Below are positions 16,221-24,627 of a stretch of 64,000 bases of DNA, one piece after another. The stretch spans positions 634,279-698,278 of the forward strand of contig NZ_OY782857.1 of assembly GCF_963678425.1 (NCBI RefSeq), read 5' to 3'. The stretch comes from an uncultured Bacteroides sp. (GTDB lineage: Bacteria > Bacteroidota > Bacteroidia > Bacteroidales > Bacteroidaceae). The position numbers and the translations under genes are program-made. The number at the start of each line of letters is the position of its first letter. Within the stretch, counting starts at the first letter, position 1. Below the pieces are notes generated by a model. That model was not told the origin of the DNA and made no database searches. It worked only from the letters and a program-made list of their open reading frames with translations.

Positions 16221-17659
16221 AACGTTTCTTGTTTTTATTGATTAGCATCCTGATAGCAACGGGTTTTTCTGCCCAGACAAACAGAAAGATCAAGGAACTT
16301 CAGAACAAACGCGGTATTCTCCAGAAAGAAATATCTAAAAAAGAGTCTATTCTTAAATCTACAAAGAAAGATGTGGGCAGCCAGCTAAGAGGTTTGAATA
16401 CCCTTACCGGGCAGATAGAAGAAAGAAAAAAATACATAGTAGTGATTGGAAACGATGTGCAGACTATTGATCAGGAGGTGACATCCCTTTCCCAGCAATT
16501 ACGCATTCTTGAGCTTGATTTGCTCGATAAAAAGAAGAAATATGAGTCTTCCGTAAAGTATTTATATAAAAATAAATCCGTTGAAGAGAAGCTGATGTTT
16601 ATTTTTTCTGCAAAATCTTTGAGCCAGACCTACCGCCGTCTTCGTTACGTAAAAGAGTATGCTACTTATCAACGCATACAGGGGGAGGCGATTCTTAAAA
16701 GACAGGCGCAGATAGGACGGAAGAAGAATGAGATGGAAGAGGTAAAAACAGCCAAAGAAAGCTTGCTTTCTGAGCGTGAAAAAGAAAAAGAGAAACTTGA
16801 ATTGCAGGAGCAGGAAAAGAAAATGCTGGTTTCCGGTTTGCAGAAAAAGCAAAAAGGATTGCAGTCAGAGATTGCAAAGCATCGACGGGAAGCCAATCAA
16901 TTAAATGCGCAAATTGATCGTTTAATCAATATTGAAATAGAAAAAGTACGTAAACGTGCTGCTGAAAAGGCACGCCGGGAAGCAGCGGCAGCTGAAGCAT
17001 CCTGCCGTAAGGCCGAAGCAGCTGAAACAGCTCGCCGAAAGGCAGAAGCTGAAGAGGCTGCTCGTCGTAAAGCTGCAGCAGCAGAGAGAACGAATAAAAC
17101 TGAAAAGAGTGATCGGACTGCGAAGGCTGAAAAAACTGAAAGAGTAGAAAAAGTAGAAAAAACTGAAAGGACAGAGGTTAAGAAGAAAACCAGAACAGCT
17201 CCCGAACCGGTTTATTCAATGGATTCTTCTGACAGACAACTTTCCGGTAACTTTGAAAGGAACAGAGGGTCGCTTCCGTCGCCAATTACCGGTCCGCATA
17301 TTGTGGTCAGTCATTATGGTGAATATGCGGTAGAAGGAATGAAAAACGTTAAATTGGATAACAAAGGAATCGATATTCAAGGACAACCCGGAGCACAGGC
17401 ACGGGCTATCTTCGATGGAGAAGTGGCTGTTGTCTTTCAGGTAAATGGATTGGTGAATATAATCATTCGCCACGGAAGTTATATCTCTGTATATTGCAAC
17501 CTTTCATCTGCCTCAGTGAGTAAAGGTCAGAAGGTTAGCACCCGACAATCTATCGGAAGAGTATATTCTGATCCTTCGGATGGCAACCGCACTATACTGC
17601 ATTTCCAATTGCGTAAAGAGACATCAAAACTGAATCCGGAAGCATGGATTGGCAGATAA
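16217..17659 (+). CDS. EnvC-like murein hydrolase activator
   Basis: A 480-residue exported protein: signal peptide (cleavage near FSAQ), long coiled coil (about residues 25-240), an Ala/Glu/Lys/Arg-rich low-complexity linker (about 240-320) and a C-terminal LytM/M23 domain. The LytM domain has lost zinc ligands. The first His-x-Gly-x-Asp motif reads NKGID, and the usual HxH reads ILHF. Only HGSYISVY and the last His remain. This is the pattern of non-catalytic EnvC, which activates cell-division amidases instead of cutting murein. It is the last gene of the dut-TPR-DUF4292 operon. Confidence 0.85.
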   Translation: MKRFLFLLISILIATGFSAQTNRKIKELQNKRGILQKEISKKESILKSTKKDVGSQLRGLNTLTGQIEERKKYIVVIGNDVQTIDQEVTSLSQQLRILELDLLDKKKKYESSVKYLYKNKSVEEKLMFIFSAKSLSQTYRRLRYVKEYATYQRIQGEAILKRQAQIGRKKNEMEEVKTAKESLLSEREKEKEKLELQEQEKKMLVSGLQKKQKGLQSEIAKHRREANQLNAQIDRLINIEIEKVRKRAAEKARREAAAAEASCRKAEAAETARRKAEAEEAARRKAAAAERTNKTEKSDRTAKAEKTERVEKVEKTERTEVKKKTRTAPEPVYSMDSSDRQLSGNFERNRGSLPSPITGPHIVVSHYGEYAVEGMKNVKLDNKGIDIQGQPGAQARAIFDGEVAVVFQVNGLVNIIIRHGSYISVYCNLSSASVSKGQKVSTRQSIGRVYSDPSDGNRTILHFQLRKETSKLNPEAWIGR

Positions 17660-17696
17660 GAGTGAATAACCTGAATTTTAACTTGTAATGATTTGA

Positions 17697-19235
17697 ATGG
17701 CCTTAAATAATCAAGTAAATAAAAACTTTATATCCAATGTTGTCAATTTATTGGTTGGCATCTTTGTGGGTCTGTTTTATACTCCTTACTTGATTAGATG
17801 TATCGGAATTGCAGCGTATGGTGTAGTTCCGCTGGCTTTCATTGTAAACCAATATATCAGTGTGGTTACTTCCTCATTAACGGGTTCATTGACTCGTTTT
17901 TATTCTGTTAGTTTACAACAAGGAAAATATGAAGAAGCTTCAAAATATCTTAGCAGCAGTTTTCTGATAATTACCTTTATCGGAGTTCTGATGCTCCCTT
18001 TTTCCGTTTGGTTTATTACACATATAGATTATGTTTTTAATATTCCGGTAAATTTAGTTTCTTCAGCCAAATGGCTCTTCTCGTTTACAATTATTGGTTT
18101 TATCATGTCGTTATATTCTAGTTTGTTGAATATAACTTTGTATGCCCTGAACAGAATCGACTTAATGAACATTGTTAAGATAGTCCGTTCAGCAATGAAA
18201 GTGGTGCTTACAATTGGTTTCTTTGAACTGATCAATAAAGATGTAAGCTTCATTGGTCTTGTACTTTTCCTTACTGAACTTGCAATTCTTTTTATGAGCT
18301 ATCTGATGTATCGGCGTACGGTGCACAACAATATAGTTGTTTCTGCAAAACATTTTAATAAGCCTGCTCTCTATGCAGTTCTTTCCATGACAATCTTTGT
18401 TATTGTTCAGCAAATAGGAGATACCGGGCTGTATAGAATTGATAATATTGTGGTCAATAAATTCTGGTCTGTACGTGAATCTGGAATTCTGGGTGCAGTT
18501 TCTGATTTTGGTAATTATGTAATGACCGCCATTGGAGTTATTTCTTCTTTATTCGGACCTCTTATTTTAATTGCTTATTCTAAAGGGGAGCATAACACCG
18601 TTAAGAAATTAGCTGTTGATAGTTCTTTATATGTGGGGTTATTAGCTGCATTACTCATTGGGGCGATAATAGGTTTTTGTAAGCCCATCCTGGCTCTTTG
18701 GATCGGTCCCGGTTATGTAGCTTACTTTCCATGGATGATACTTAAACTTTATGTCATTCCTTTTTATGCCGCTGCAGGTGTCTTTGCTTCTGTTTACCGG
18801 GCCTGGAATTACCTGAAAGTTCCGGCATTTCTAACTTTGGCAATCGGTGCTGTGAATCTGCTTGTATCAATCTTGTTTTGTAAGTTGTCCAATGGAAATG
18901 AGACATATATTTTTTATATGCTGATTATATCCTCTATATTTGTTATTCTGCAAAGTTATGTACTTTGTTCTTTCTGTTTTTCAAAGTTGTATAATTTCTC
19001 AGAAAAAGGGGCTCTGGTTATAAATTTCTTTAAGATTATAGCAGTACTTCTTCTAACTGTTTTAACAGCGTTAGCATATGAAGAATTCATACCTGTAAAT
19101 AAGCTCTTTCAGCTTTGCATCGCAATAGCTTTAGTTGTTATTGTTGCACTGGTTCTTTCTTTTATTCTTATTTTAAAGAAGGAACAAAAGGAGGAGCTTC
19201 TGGATTATGGAAAGTCTCTCTTTTCATCTAAATAG
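17697..19235 (+). CDS. Oligosaccharide flippase family protein (Wzx-like)
   Basis: A 512-residue polytopic membrane protein with about 14 hydrophobic spans. The N-terminal FISNVVNLLVGIFVGLFYTP and GIAAYGVVPLAFIVNQYISV are typical of the polysaccharide-biosynthesis MATE-like fold. IDNIVVNKFWSVRESGILGA in the middle is also characteristic. It is likely to flip a lipid-linked glycan across the inner membrane. Two glycosyltransferase genes follow at 8 bases and then a 4-base overlap, so the three form a small glycan operon. The glycan is not identifiable. Confidence 0.88.
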   Translation: MALNNQVNKNFISNVVNLLVGIFVGLFYTPYLIRCIGIAAYGVVPLAFIVNQYISVVTSSLTGSLTRFYSVSLQQGKYEEASKYLSSSFLIITFIGVLMLPFSVWFITHIDYVFNIPVNLVSSAKWLFSFTIIGFIMSLYSSLLNITLYALNRIDLMNIVKIVRSAMKVVLTIGFFELINKDVSFIGLVLFLTELAILFMSYLMYRRTVHNNIVVSAKHFNKPALYAVLSMTIFVIVQQIGDTGLYRIDNIVVNKFWSVRESGILGAVSDFGNYVMTAIGVISSLFGPLILIAYSKGEHNTVKKLAVDSSLYVGLLAALLIGAIIGFCKPILALWIGPGYVAYFPWMILKLYVIPFYAAAGVFASVYRAWNYLKVPAFLTLAIGAVNLLVSILFCKLSNGNETYIFYMLIISSIFVILQSYVLCSFCFSKLYNFSEKGALVINFFKIIAVLLLTVLTALAYEEFIPVNKLFQLCIAIALVVIVALVLSFILILKKEQKEELLDYGKSLFSSK

Positions 19236-19243
19236 ATCAGAAA

Positions 19244-20239
19244 ATGGATATTTCAGTATGTATACCGGTTTACAATGTTGAGCATTACTTGAAAAGGTGC
19301 TTGGACTCTTTGTTTTCTCAGGAGTTTGAAGGAACTTTTGAAGTGATTTGTGTTGATGATGCATCCACAGACAACAGTTTGTCTATCTTAAAGGAGTATC
19401 AATTGAAGGAACCACGACTTAACGTTTTGCAATTGATTGAAAAGAAGAAAATATCAGTTGCCCGTTCTACGGCTATTTGTGCTGCTTCGGGCAACTATAT
19501 CATGCAAGTCGACTCTGATGACTGGCTGCTTCCGGGAACATTTAATTCCCTTTATCAGAAATCCATTGAAATAAATGCAGATGTGATTGTCTATGATTAT
19601 GTGGTGGACCATGATTTTGAGAAACAGATTATTCATAATCATTTCGACAAAGAAGGATTTGTAACAGAAGACAAGAGCTGCGTTCAGGAAATATTTAGCG
19701 GAACATCTGTGTGTAAAATGGTGAAACGCAGTTTGCTGTCTGATTTATTATTTTATAACTTTGATATAAGCTGGGGAGACGACTTTCTTTTCAATACTGA
19801 AATACTATTGAAAGCAGAAACAATTTATTTATTTCCCAGAGCTTTTTATGTTTACTGCACCAACCGTGATTCTATTTCTTTTAGCATAAAGAAGAATAAA
19901 AATGAAATGCTGGAAGACCGGATTACTTCTATAGAAGCTACAAACCTTATTCTCAGTAAATTCCCGGCCTCAGATAAACTTAAACAGTCCTTATTGAATT
20001 ATCATATATACAAGTTCCTTATATTTCTGTTCAGAACAGATAGCAGTGATTGTGAGAGGAAAGAGCTGCTTAAAAGATTGACAGATAGCATGAGAGAACT
20101 TCCTTTAATGACCGAAGCTAAATACAGAAGGCTCTGCTTGTCAGCTAAATACCCACTTTATGCGCTGATCTATATGGCATTGGGGTTTGACTTTAAGCTA
20201 TCCTTAAGTGTTTATTATGAAAAGTATTTAAGAAGATGA
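19244..20239 (+). CDS. Glycosyltransferase family 2
   Basis: A 331-residue GT-A fold inverting glycosyltransferase. The start DISVCIPVYNVEHYLKRCLD is canonical. FEVICVDDASTDNSL provides the nucleotide-binding Asp, and MQVDSDDWLLPGTF is the DXD metal motif. ISWGDDFLFNTEILLKAE probably carries the catalytic base (ED-like). The C-terminal 80 residues are helical and may associate with the membrane. It overlaps the next gene (ATGA) and probably adds one sugar to the lipid-linked glycan handled by the upstream flippase. Confidence 0.92.
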   Translation: MDISVCIPVYNVEHYLKRCLDSLFSQEFEGTFEVICVDDASTDNSLSILKEYQLKEPRLNVLQLIEKKKISVARSTAICAASGNYIMQVDSDDWLLPGTFNSLYQKSIEINADVIVYDYVVDHDFEKQIIHNHFDKEGFVTEDKSCVQEIFSGTSVCKMVKRSLLSDLLFYNFDISWGDDFLFNTEILLKAETIYLFPRAFYVYCTNRDSISFSIKKNKNEMLEDRITSIEATNLILSKFPASDKLKQSLLNYHIYKFLIFLFRTDSSDCERKELLKRLTDSMRELPLMTEAKYRRLCLSAKYPLYALIYMALGFDFKLSLSVYYEKYLRR

Positions 20240-21414
20240 GTGATTTATCCAAAAATATAAGAATCTTGCAGCTCCCTTCCTGGTACCTTCCGGAGGGAGG
20301 ACAGTTCTGCAAGGATCAGGCAATTTTTCTCAAAAAGAGAGGTGTTGAGGTTCATATTCTGGCTAACGTAATGTTGCCCTGGAAAAAGTATAAGCTAAAA
20401 GCACTGACAGCTCCCTGGAAATCATTTGAGTCGGTAGAAGATGGAATACTTACTTACCGCTATTATTACCGCAGATTGCCTAAACAGAATAAAGCAAACC
20501 TTGTCAGATGGTGCCAACGTACCGTTAAATTGTTCGATGAATACGTTGAAAAATATGGTAAACCAGATTTGATTCATGTGCATAGTTGTACCTGGGGTGG
20601 TTACGCCGCTTACCTAATTAAGGAAAAATACAATATCCCTTATGTAATTACCGAGCATCGTGGCATTTTTGGGATGCGTTCTTCTCTGGCCAAAGAATCT
20701 TTTTTACCCGGCTATACTCCGTTTTTGGAAAAGGGATTCTCCAATTCATCGTATATCATTCCTGTTTCCGAACAGCAGATTCCCAAGATTAAGGAGTTTC
20801 TTGCAACAGAGGTTCCCATCAAAGTGATATCCAATATTCTGGATACAGCCTTTTTTCATTACTTGTCTCGTGAGCCGAAAGAAAACTTCACTTTTGTCAC
20901 TGTGAATGGATTTTATGAAGTGAAGGGATATGATATTCTTCTTCCTGCATTTGATTTGGTTTGTGAGAAGGTGAAGAACGTCAGCCTGCGTATGGTAGGC
21001 GAGAACTTTGAGCAGAAAGCCTTTCAGGAGATCTTATCTCGTTGCAGAAACAAAGATAAAATAGTTTTTACCGGTTGGCTTGAACCGGATGGTGTGCTTG
21101 ATGAGTTGAAAGGAGCCGATGCTTTTGTGATGTCCAGCAGGGTAGAAGCACAACCCATTGCGATACTTGAGGCTATAAGCACAGGACTGCCGGTTGTATG
21201 TACCGAAGTGGTACCCGAAGCGGTGGTTTCATCCAATGAAGGATATCGTGTGCCGGTTGAGGATGTCAATGCTTTGGCCAGTGCCATGCTGGAAATGATT
21301 GCCAATCGTGACCGGTTCAATGCAAAAGCAATCTCTGCTCATGCAGCTTCATTGGCTGGTCCGGATGTAGTAACGGAGAATCTTATTTCCATTTATGAAA
21401 AAATACTCAGCTAA
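20236..21414 (+). CDS. Glycosyltransferase family 4
   Basis: A 392-residue GT-B fold retaining glycosyltransferase. The N-terminal half has a donor-free acceptor domain (DLIHVHSCTWGGYAAYLI, VITEHRGIFGMRSS). The C-terminal nucleotide-sugar domain has FVTVNGFYEVKGYDILLPAF, KIVFTGWL and the EX7E-type motif region SSRVEAQPIAILEAISTGLP. It is the last gene of the flippase-GT2-GT4 cluster and ends convergently, overlapping the FemAB-like gene by 8 bases. Confidence 0.92.
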   Translation: MSDLSKNIRILQLPSWYLPEGGQFCKDQAIFLKKRGVEVHILANVMLPWKKYKLKALTAPWKSFESVEDGILTYRYYYRRLPKQNKANLVRWCQRTVKLFDEYVEKYGKPDLIHVHSCTWGGYAAYLIKEKYNIPYVITEHRGIFGMRSSLAKESFLPGYTPFLEKGFSNSSYIIPVSEQQIPKIKEFLATEVPIKVISNILDTAFFHYLSREPKENFTFVTVNGFYEVKGYDILLPAFDLVCEKVKNVSLRMVGENFEQKAFQEILSRCRNKDKIVFTGWLEPDGVLDELKGADAFVMSSRVEAQPIAILEAISTGLPVVCTEVVPEAVVSSNEGYRVPVEDVNALASAMLEMIANRDRFNAKAISAHAASLAGPDVVTENLISIYEKILS

Positions 21415-22363
21415 GCCTCTTATGAATAGAGAAAAGAAGCTTAAATAATACCGAATAGTATTTCTCAATCAGGAAATAGGGCTTCTGTGTCGTACCAAAC
21501 TGTCGGTACGAGTTCTCTATCCCTTCCACCATACTTCCCTCAAAGTCGAAACAGCGAGTCTTGTGAACCAGGAACCTGATGGCTTCCCATATCACTAGCG
21601 TAGATGCTCCTGAAGAGGCATATTGGGGAGATATGGAGTATAACAAGGTATAAGCGGAAGCCTTGTCCCATACTACGAACAGGCATGCATGTACTTCACC
21701 ATTATCATCCTTAATGGCAAATAGCTGCCCGGCATTGTTGCTTTGAGTGGCTTTATAGATACGTAGAAAGAGTTCATAGGAATAACTGATCTCCTCACCA
21801 CGCTCTTTTAATGATTGTTTATGGTGGCTGTAGAACTCGTCGGGCCTCATGTCAAGAGACAGATGCAGTTGGTTTTCGCATTTCCTTATTTGCCTTTGCT
21901 TGGCAGGGCTAAACCGGCTGAACACCTTTTCCGGATTGTCTATGTTACTAATCAGGTATGTATATCGTGTGGTTTGTTTGTATCCTTGCCAATAAAACGG
22001 GAGCCAGTTGGTAATGATCATGTGAAAGCACTGCTGGTAAAAGGATAAGCCTAACTGTTCCAGTTGCTCAATCAGTTTATTGAAAATTCTCTTTTCATAG
22101 GATAAACGTTCATGGTCCGTGGCAAACTGTTTCCGCTTAATCCATATCCCGTTATATTGAGTCAGTTGAGGTTGAAGAACACAATTAAATCCCATCTTCT
22201 TTCTCTGATGATATGGTAAAGCCCCAACAATTTCCCCCTTTTCATCGGCCAGAAAAACGTCCCATTCATTAAAACATACAGCATCCATCCACCAGTCCTG
22301 GCAGAAAAGAGGAATGTTATTTTCCTCCTTGCATAGCTCTCTGTATTGTTCTTTGGCAGTCAT
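21407..22363 (-). CDS. FemAB-like GNAT acetyltransferase
   Basis: A 318-residue protein with the double-GNAT layout of the FemAB/CelD-like group. Visible parts are CQDWWMDAVC near the N-terminus, VGALPYHQRKKMGFNCVLQPQLTQYNG (read in two halves), FSPAKQRQIRKCENQ, and a C-terminal ASGASTLVIWEAIRFL followed by CFDFEGSMVEGIENSYRQFG. That last block is the strongest family mark. The substrate is unknown; related proteins aminoacylate or acylate cell-wall or exopolysaccharide precursors. It begins 5 bases after the M20 peptidase gene, so the two share a transcript. Confidence 0.8.
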   Translation of the reverse strand: MTAKEQYRELCKEENNIPLFCQDWWMDAVCFNEWDVFLADEKGEIVGALPYHQRKKMGFNCVLQPQLTQYNGIWIKRKQFATDHERLSYEKRIFNKLIEQLEQLGLSFYQQCFHMIITNWLPFYWQGYKQTTRYTYLISNIDNPEKVFSRFSPAKQRQIRKCENQLHLSLDMRPDEFYSHHKQSLKERGEEISYSYELFLRIYKATQSNNAGQLFAIKDDNGEVHACLFVVWDKASAYTLLYSISPQYASSGASTLVIWEAIRFLVHKTRCFDFEGSMVEGIENSYRQFGTTQKPYFLIEKYYSVLFKLLFSIHKRLS

Positions 22364-22368
22364 CCCTT

Positions 22369-23430
22369 TTAGATTGTGAGTCCGTCGAGTAATTTCAGAT
22401 AGATTTCAATGGCTTCTTCTATCTCACTTATCATAATATATTCGTCGGCAGTATGCGAGCGCGATGATTTACCTGGCCCAATCTTTACGCTTGGGAAAGG
22501 CATCAGTGCCTGATCTGAAAGAGTGGGTGATCCGAAAGTATTTCTTCCCATTTTAACGGCACGTTTAATGAAAGGATGATCTTCTGCTATCCGTGATGAA
22601 TTCAGACGGAAGGAACGTGCTTTCACCTCACTTTTTACATTCTTTTTAATGGCAGCAAAGATCTCTTCATTGGAATAAAGCTCGTTGCTGCGAATATCTA
22701 CCACAAAAGAGCATCTGTCGGGAATCACATTGTGTTGTGTGCCGGCATTTATCTGAGTAACACTCATCTTTACCGGACCCAGCAGAGACGATTCTTTCTC
22801 AAATCTGAAGTCTTTGAACCAGTTGATATCATCCAATGCCTTGTATATAGCATTTATTCCTTCGTTGCGGGCTGCATGTCCGGCTTTGCCAATACTTGTT
22901 ACATCCAGCACCATTAATCCCTTCTCGGCAATTGCGGGGTGCATTTCCGTAGGTTCTCCCACTATGCCGAATGTGATAGGCGGAAGTTCGGAAAGAACAC
23001 TTTCTATTCCCTCTTTTCCGGAAACCTCCTCTTCACAGGAAGCCAGAAAAATCAGGTTGTAGCTTTGTTCCGTTTTAGACAGTTCCTGATACACCTGAAA
23101 GAGTGAAACCAGACTTGCTCCTGCATCATTGCTGCCTAATCCGTATAACTTTCCGTTCTCCTCAGTCGGTGAAAAGGGATCTTTTCGCCATCCGTTCACC
23201 GGTTTCACCGTATCAATATGCGAATTTAGCAAGATTGTCGGCTTTTTAAGATTGAACATTGGAGACACACAAATAACATTATTCCCCTTTCTGCGTGTCT
23301 CAATTCCGATGGATTCTATGTAATTCTGAAGATAATCAGCGGCTGTTTCCTCTTCTCTGCTGAAAGAAGAGATACTTATCAGTGATTTTAGCAAGCCCAC
23401 TGCTTCAGATAAAAGATAATCTGTATTCAT
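22369..23430 (-). CDS. argE: M20-family deacylase, ArgE-like
   Basis: A 353-residue M20 metallohydrolase. Metal-site motifs are ILLNSHIDTVKP, YGLGSNDAGASL, ASCEEEVSGKEG and GIVGEPTEMHPAIAEKG, with a late His in RSHTADEYI. Bacteroidetes ArgE relatives remove the acyl group (acetyl or succinyl) from ornithine or citrulline intermediates of arginine synthesis; that substrate is inferred. The start is set at MNTDYLLSEA: an upstream in-frame ATG at 23520 exists, but a -7 promoter box on this strand lies between the two, at 23452-23459, so the longer form would begin before its own promoter. Confidence 0.85.
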   Translation of the reverse strand: MNTDYLLSEAVGLLKSLISISSFSREEETAADYLQNYIESIGIETRRKGNNVICVSPMFNLKKPTILLNSHIDTVKPVNGWRKDPFSPTEENGKLYGLGSNDAGASLVSLFQVYQELSKTEQSYNLIFLASCEEEVSGKEGIESVLSELPPITFGIVGEPTEMHPAIAEKGLMVLDVTSIGKAGHAARNEGINAIYKALDDINWFKDFRFEKESSLLGPVKMSVTQINAGTQHNVIPDRCSFVVDIRSNELYSNEEIFAAIKKNVKSEVKARSFRLNSSRIAEDHPFIKRAVKMGRNTFGSPTLSDQALMPFPSVKIGPGKSSRSHTADEYIMISEIEEAIEIYLKLLDGLTI

Positions 23431-23451
23431 TAATTTTAGCTTTTTGAAACA

Positions 23452-23459
23452 CAAATATA
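23452..23459 (-). promoter_or_regulatory. -7 box for the M20/FemAB-like operon
   Basis: The plus-strand CAAATATA reads TATATTTG on the minus strand, 22 bases upstream of the ATG at 23430. It fixes the likely translation start. Confidence 0.6.
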
Positions 23460-24341
23460 CGCATAATAATTTATCCGTTTTAATTCTCCTCTGATTTTTA
23501 ACAGCAAGCATTGATTCCATACTTGTTCTTTGAACCTGATAGACTAAGAAATTTTTCAGCTGTAATCAGTAGAAAAATAGTTTCTTTGGTATATATATTT
23601 ATACCCTTACGATTTTTACCTGGCATGCGCTGATTATTAGATGGTTAACCATTGAAAATAAAATACCTGGACAAATGATTCAGTTATAAATTGCCTTTTT
23701 TTTGGCAGTTTTTTTGCATTTTGAGACTTGTTGTCCAATGTATTTACGATTGAAATCATTATTAAACTTATTTTATAAGGCATTATAAGTAAATATTTGT
23801 TATAATTATTTAGTGGGTTTGCTTTTATAAATTGATAATTCATAGTCTTTGCAAATTAAGGTATAAATGGCCTGAAACCCTTTGGTGGAAGGCTTTAAAC
23901 GCCTTGACGCTTTTTGAGAACCTCAAGTCTTATTCTTCAATATCACTTGAGTCTTTCAAAGGAACTATTTGGCATATTCTTAATAGCCTTTTTGAGAAAT
24001 AATTGGTGAATAAATCTGAATGATTCACCAATTATTTTTATTTATCGCTCAATAAATAAATTTTATTCTCCAATAAATCTGAATAATTCAACAATAAATC
24101 AGATATATATTTATATATGTTTTATACCTAAATATGTGTAATTTGAAACATAAAAATACGATTTATATAAATAATGTCCAATATTAGTCTTTTCTGATAT
24201 CGCTAAAATATCTGTTAAATAGCTCTATATTAATAGCTTATAGCTAAAATTATTTGTCCAATGATTTTTTTTGTTATAATCTTTGTTTTTGTCTTTATTT
24301 GTTGTCTTTAATTAAAATCATAAACCAAAATATTAATTTAC
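23460..24341. other. Long AT-rich intergenic region before the Rhs island
   Basis: About 880 bases without a supportable gene. The sequence is strongly AT-rich. It contains an inverted repeat CTCAAGT (23922-23928) / ACTTGAG (23945-23951) and two near-copies of AATAAATCTGAATNATTCA (around 24010 and 24074). A 68-codon minus-strand frame (23637-23843) shows no family likeness. This may be the decayed left edge of the island or a long regulatory leader. Confidence 0.5.
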
Positions 24342-24602
24342 ATGAAAGACCTATATTCAAAACTGTTATTTCTTTCCATTCTTTTTATTTCGTTGTCTTA
24401 TTTTTCTAAATATTCATTAAAAAAGGAATACAATATGTTTCGGGGAGAAGATGTGATTGTTAAACAACAAGTAAAATTCAAGAATCCCGGAAGAGCAGTA
24501 GTTGATGTATTATGGGATTTCAGCAAGCAGAATGCTGTTAATGAAAAATATAAATTATCTTATATTCAGGCGGATTCTGATTGCTTAATTATTGGATGTT
24601 AA
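24342..24602 (+). pseudogene. Truncated N-terminal paralog of the 27741 gene
   Basis: An 86-codon frame. Residues 35-80 (FRGEDVIVKQQVKFKNPGRA, VLWDFSKQNAVNEKYKLSY) align with the N-terminal part of the 352-residue protein encoded at 27741 (PGDSLYKYQVEYKDPGR, LNWDFSNLKILNKNYLIKY). The frame stops where the longer protein continues with its GTEHRTRYYY block, and the following bases do not resume that homology in any frame. It therefore looks like a decayed duplicate. It lies 25 bases before the Rhs-like gene. Confidence 0.65.
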
Positions 24603-24627
24603 CTATGTTGTAAAACAAAACACGATT

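Noticed and set aside
16970..17180. Tandem repeat DNA in the EnvC-like gene
   Set aside because: The repeats are only loosely periodic and encode an Ala/Glu/Arg/Lys coiled-coil linker, usual for this family.
17216..17473. Minus-strand frame inside the EnvC-like LytM domain
   Set aside because: It overlaps conserved LytM residues on the plus strand; no independent support.
23431..23520. Longer N-terminus for the M20 deacylase
   Set aside because: The extension crosses a -7 box and is not conserved-looking; the family begins near MNTDYLLSEA.
23637..23843. 68-codon minus-strand frame upstream of the Rhs island
   Set aside because: AT-rich, no promoter, no family likeness.
24000..24120. CRISPR-like repeats in the AT-rich region
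   Set aside because: Only two imperfect copies of a short AT-rich phrase are present; spacing is irregular and no cas genes occur in the window.
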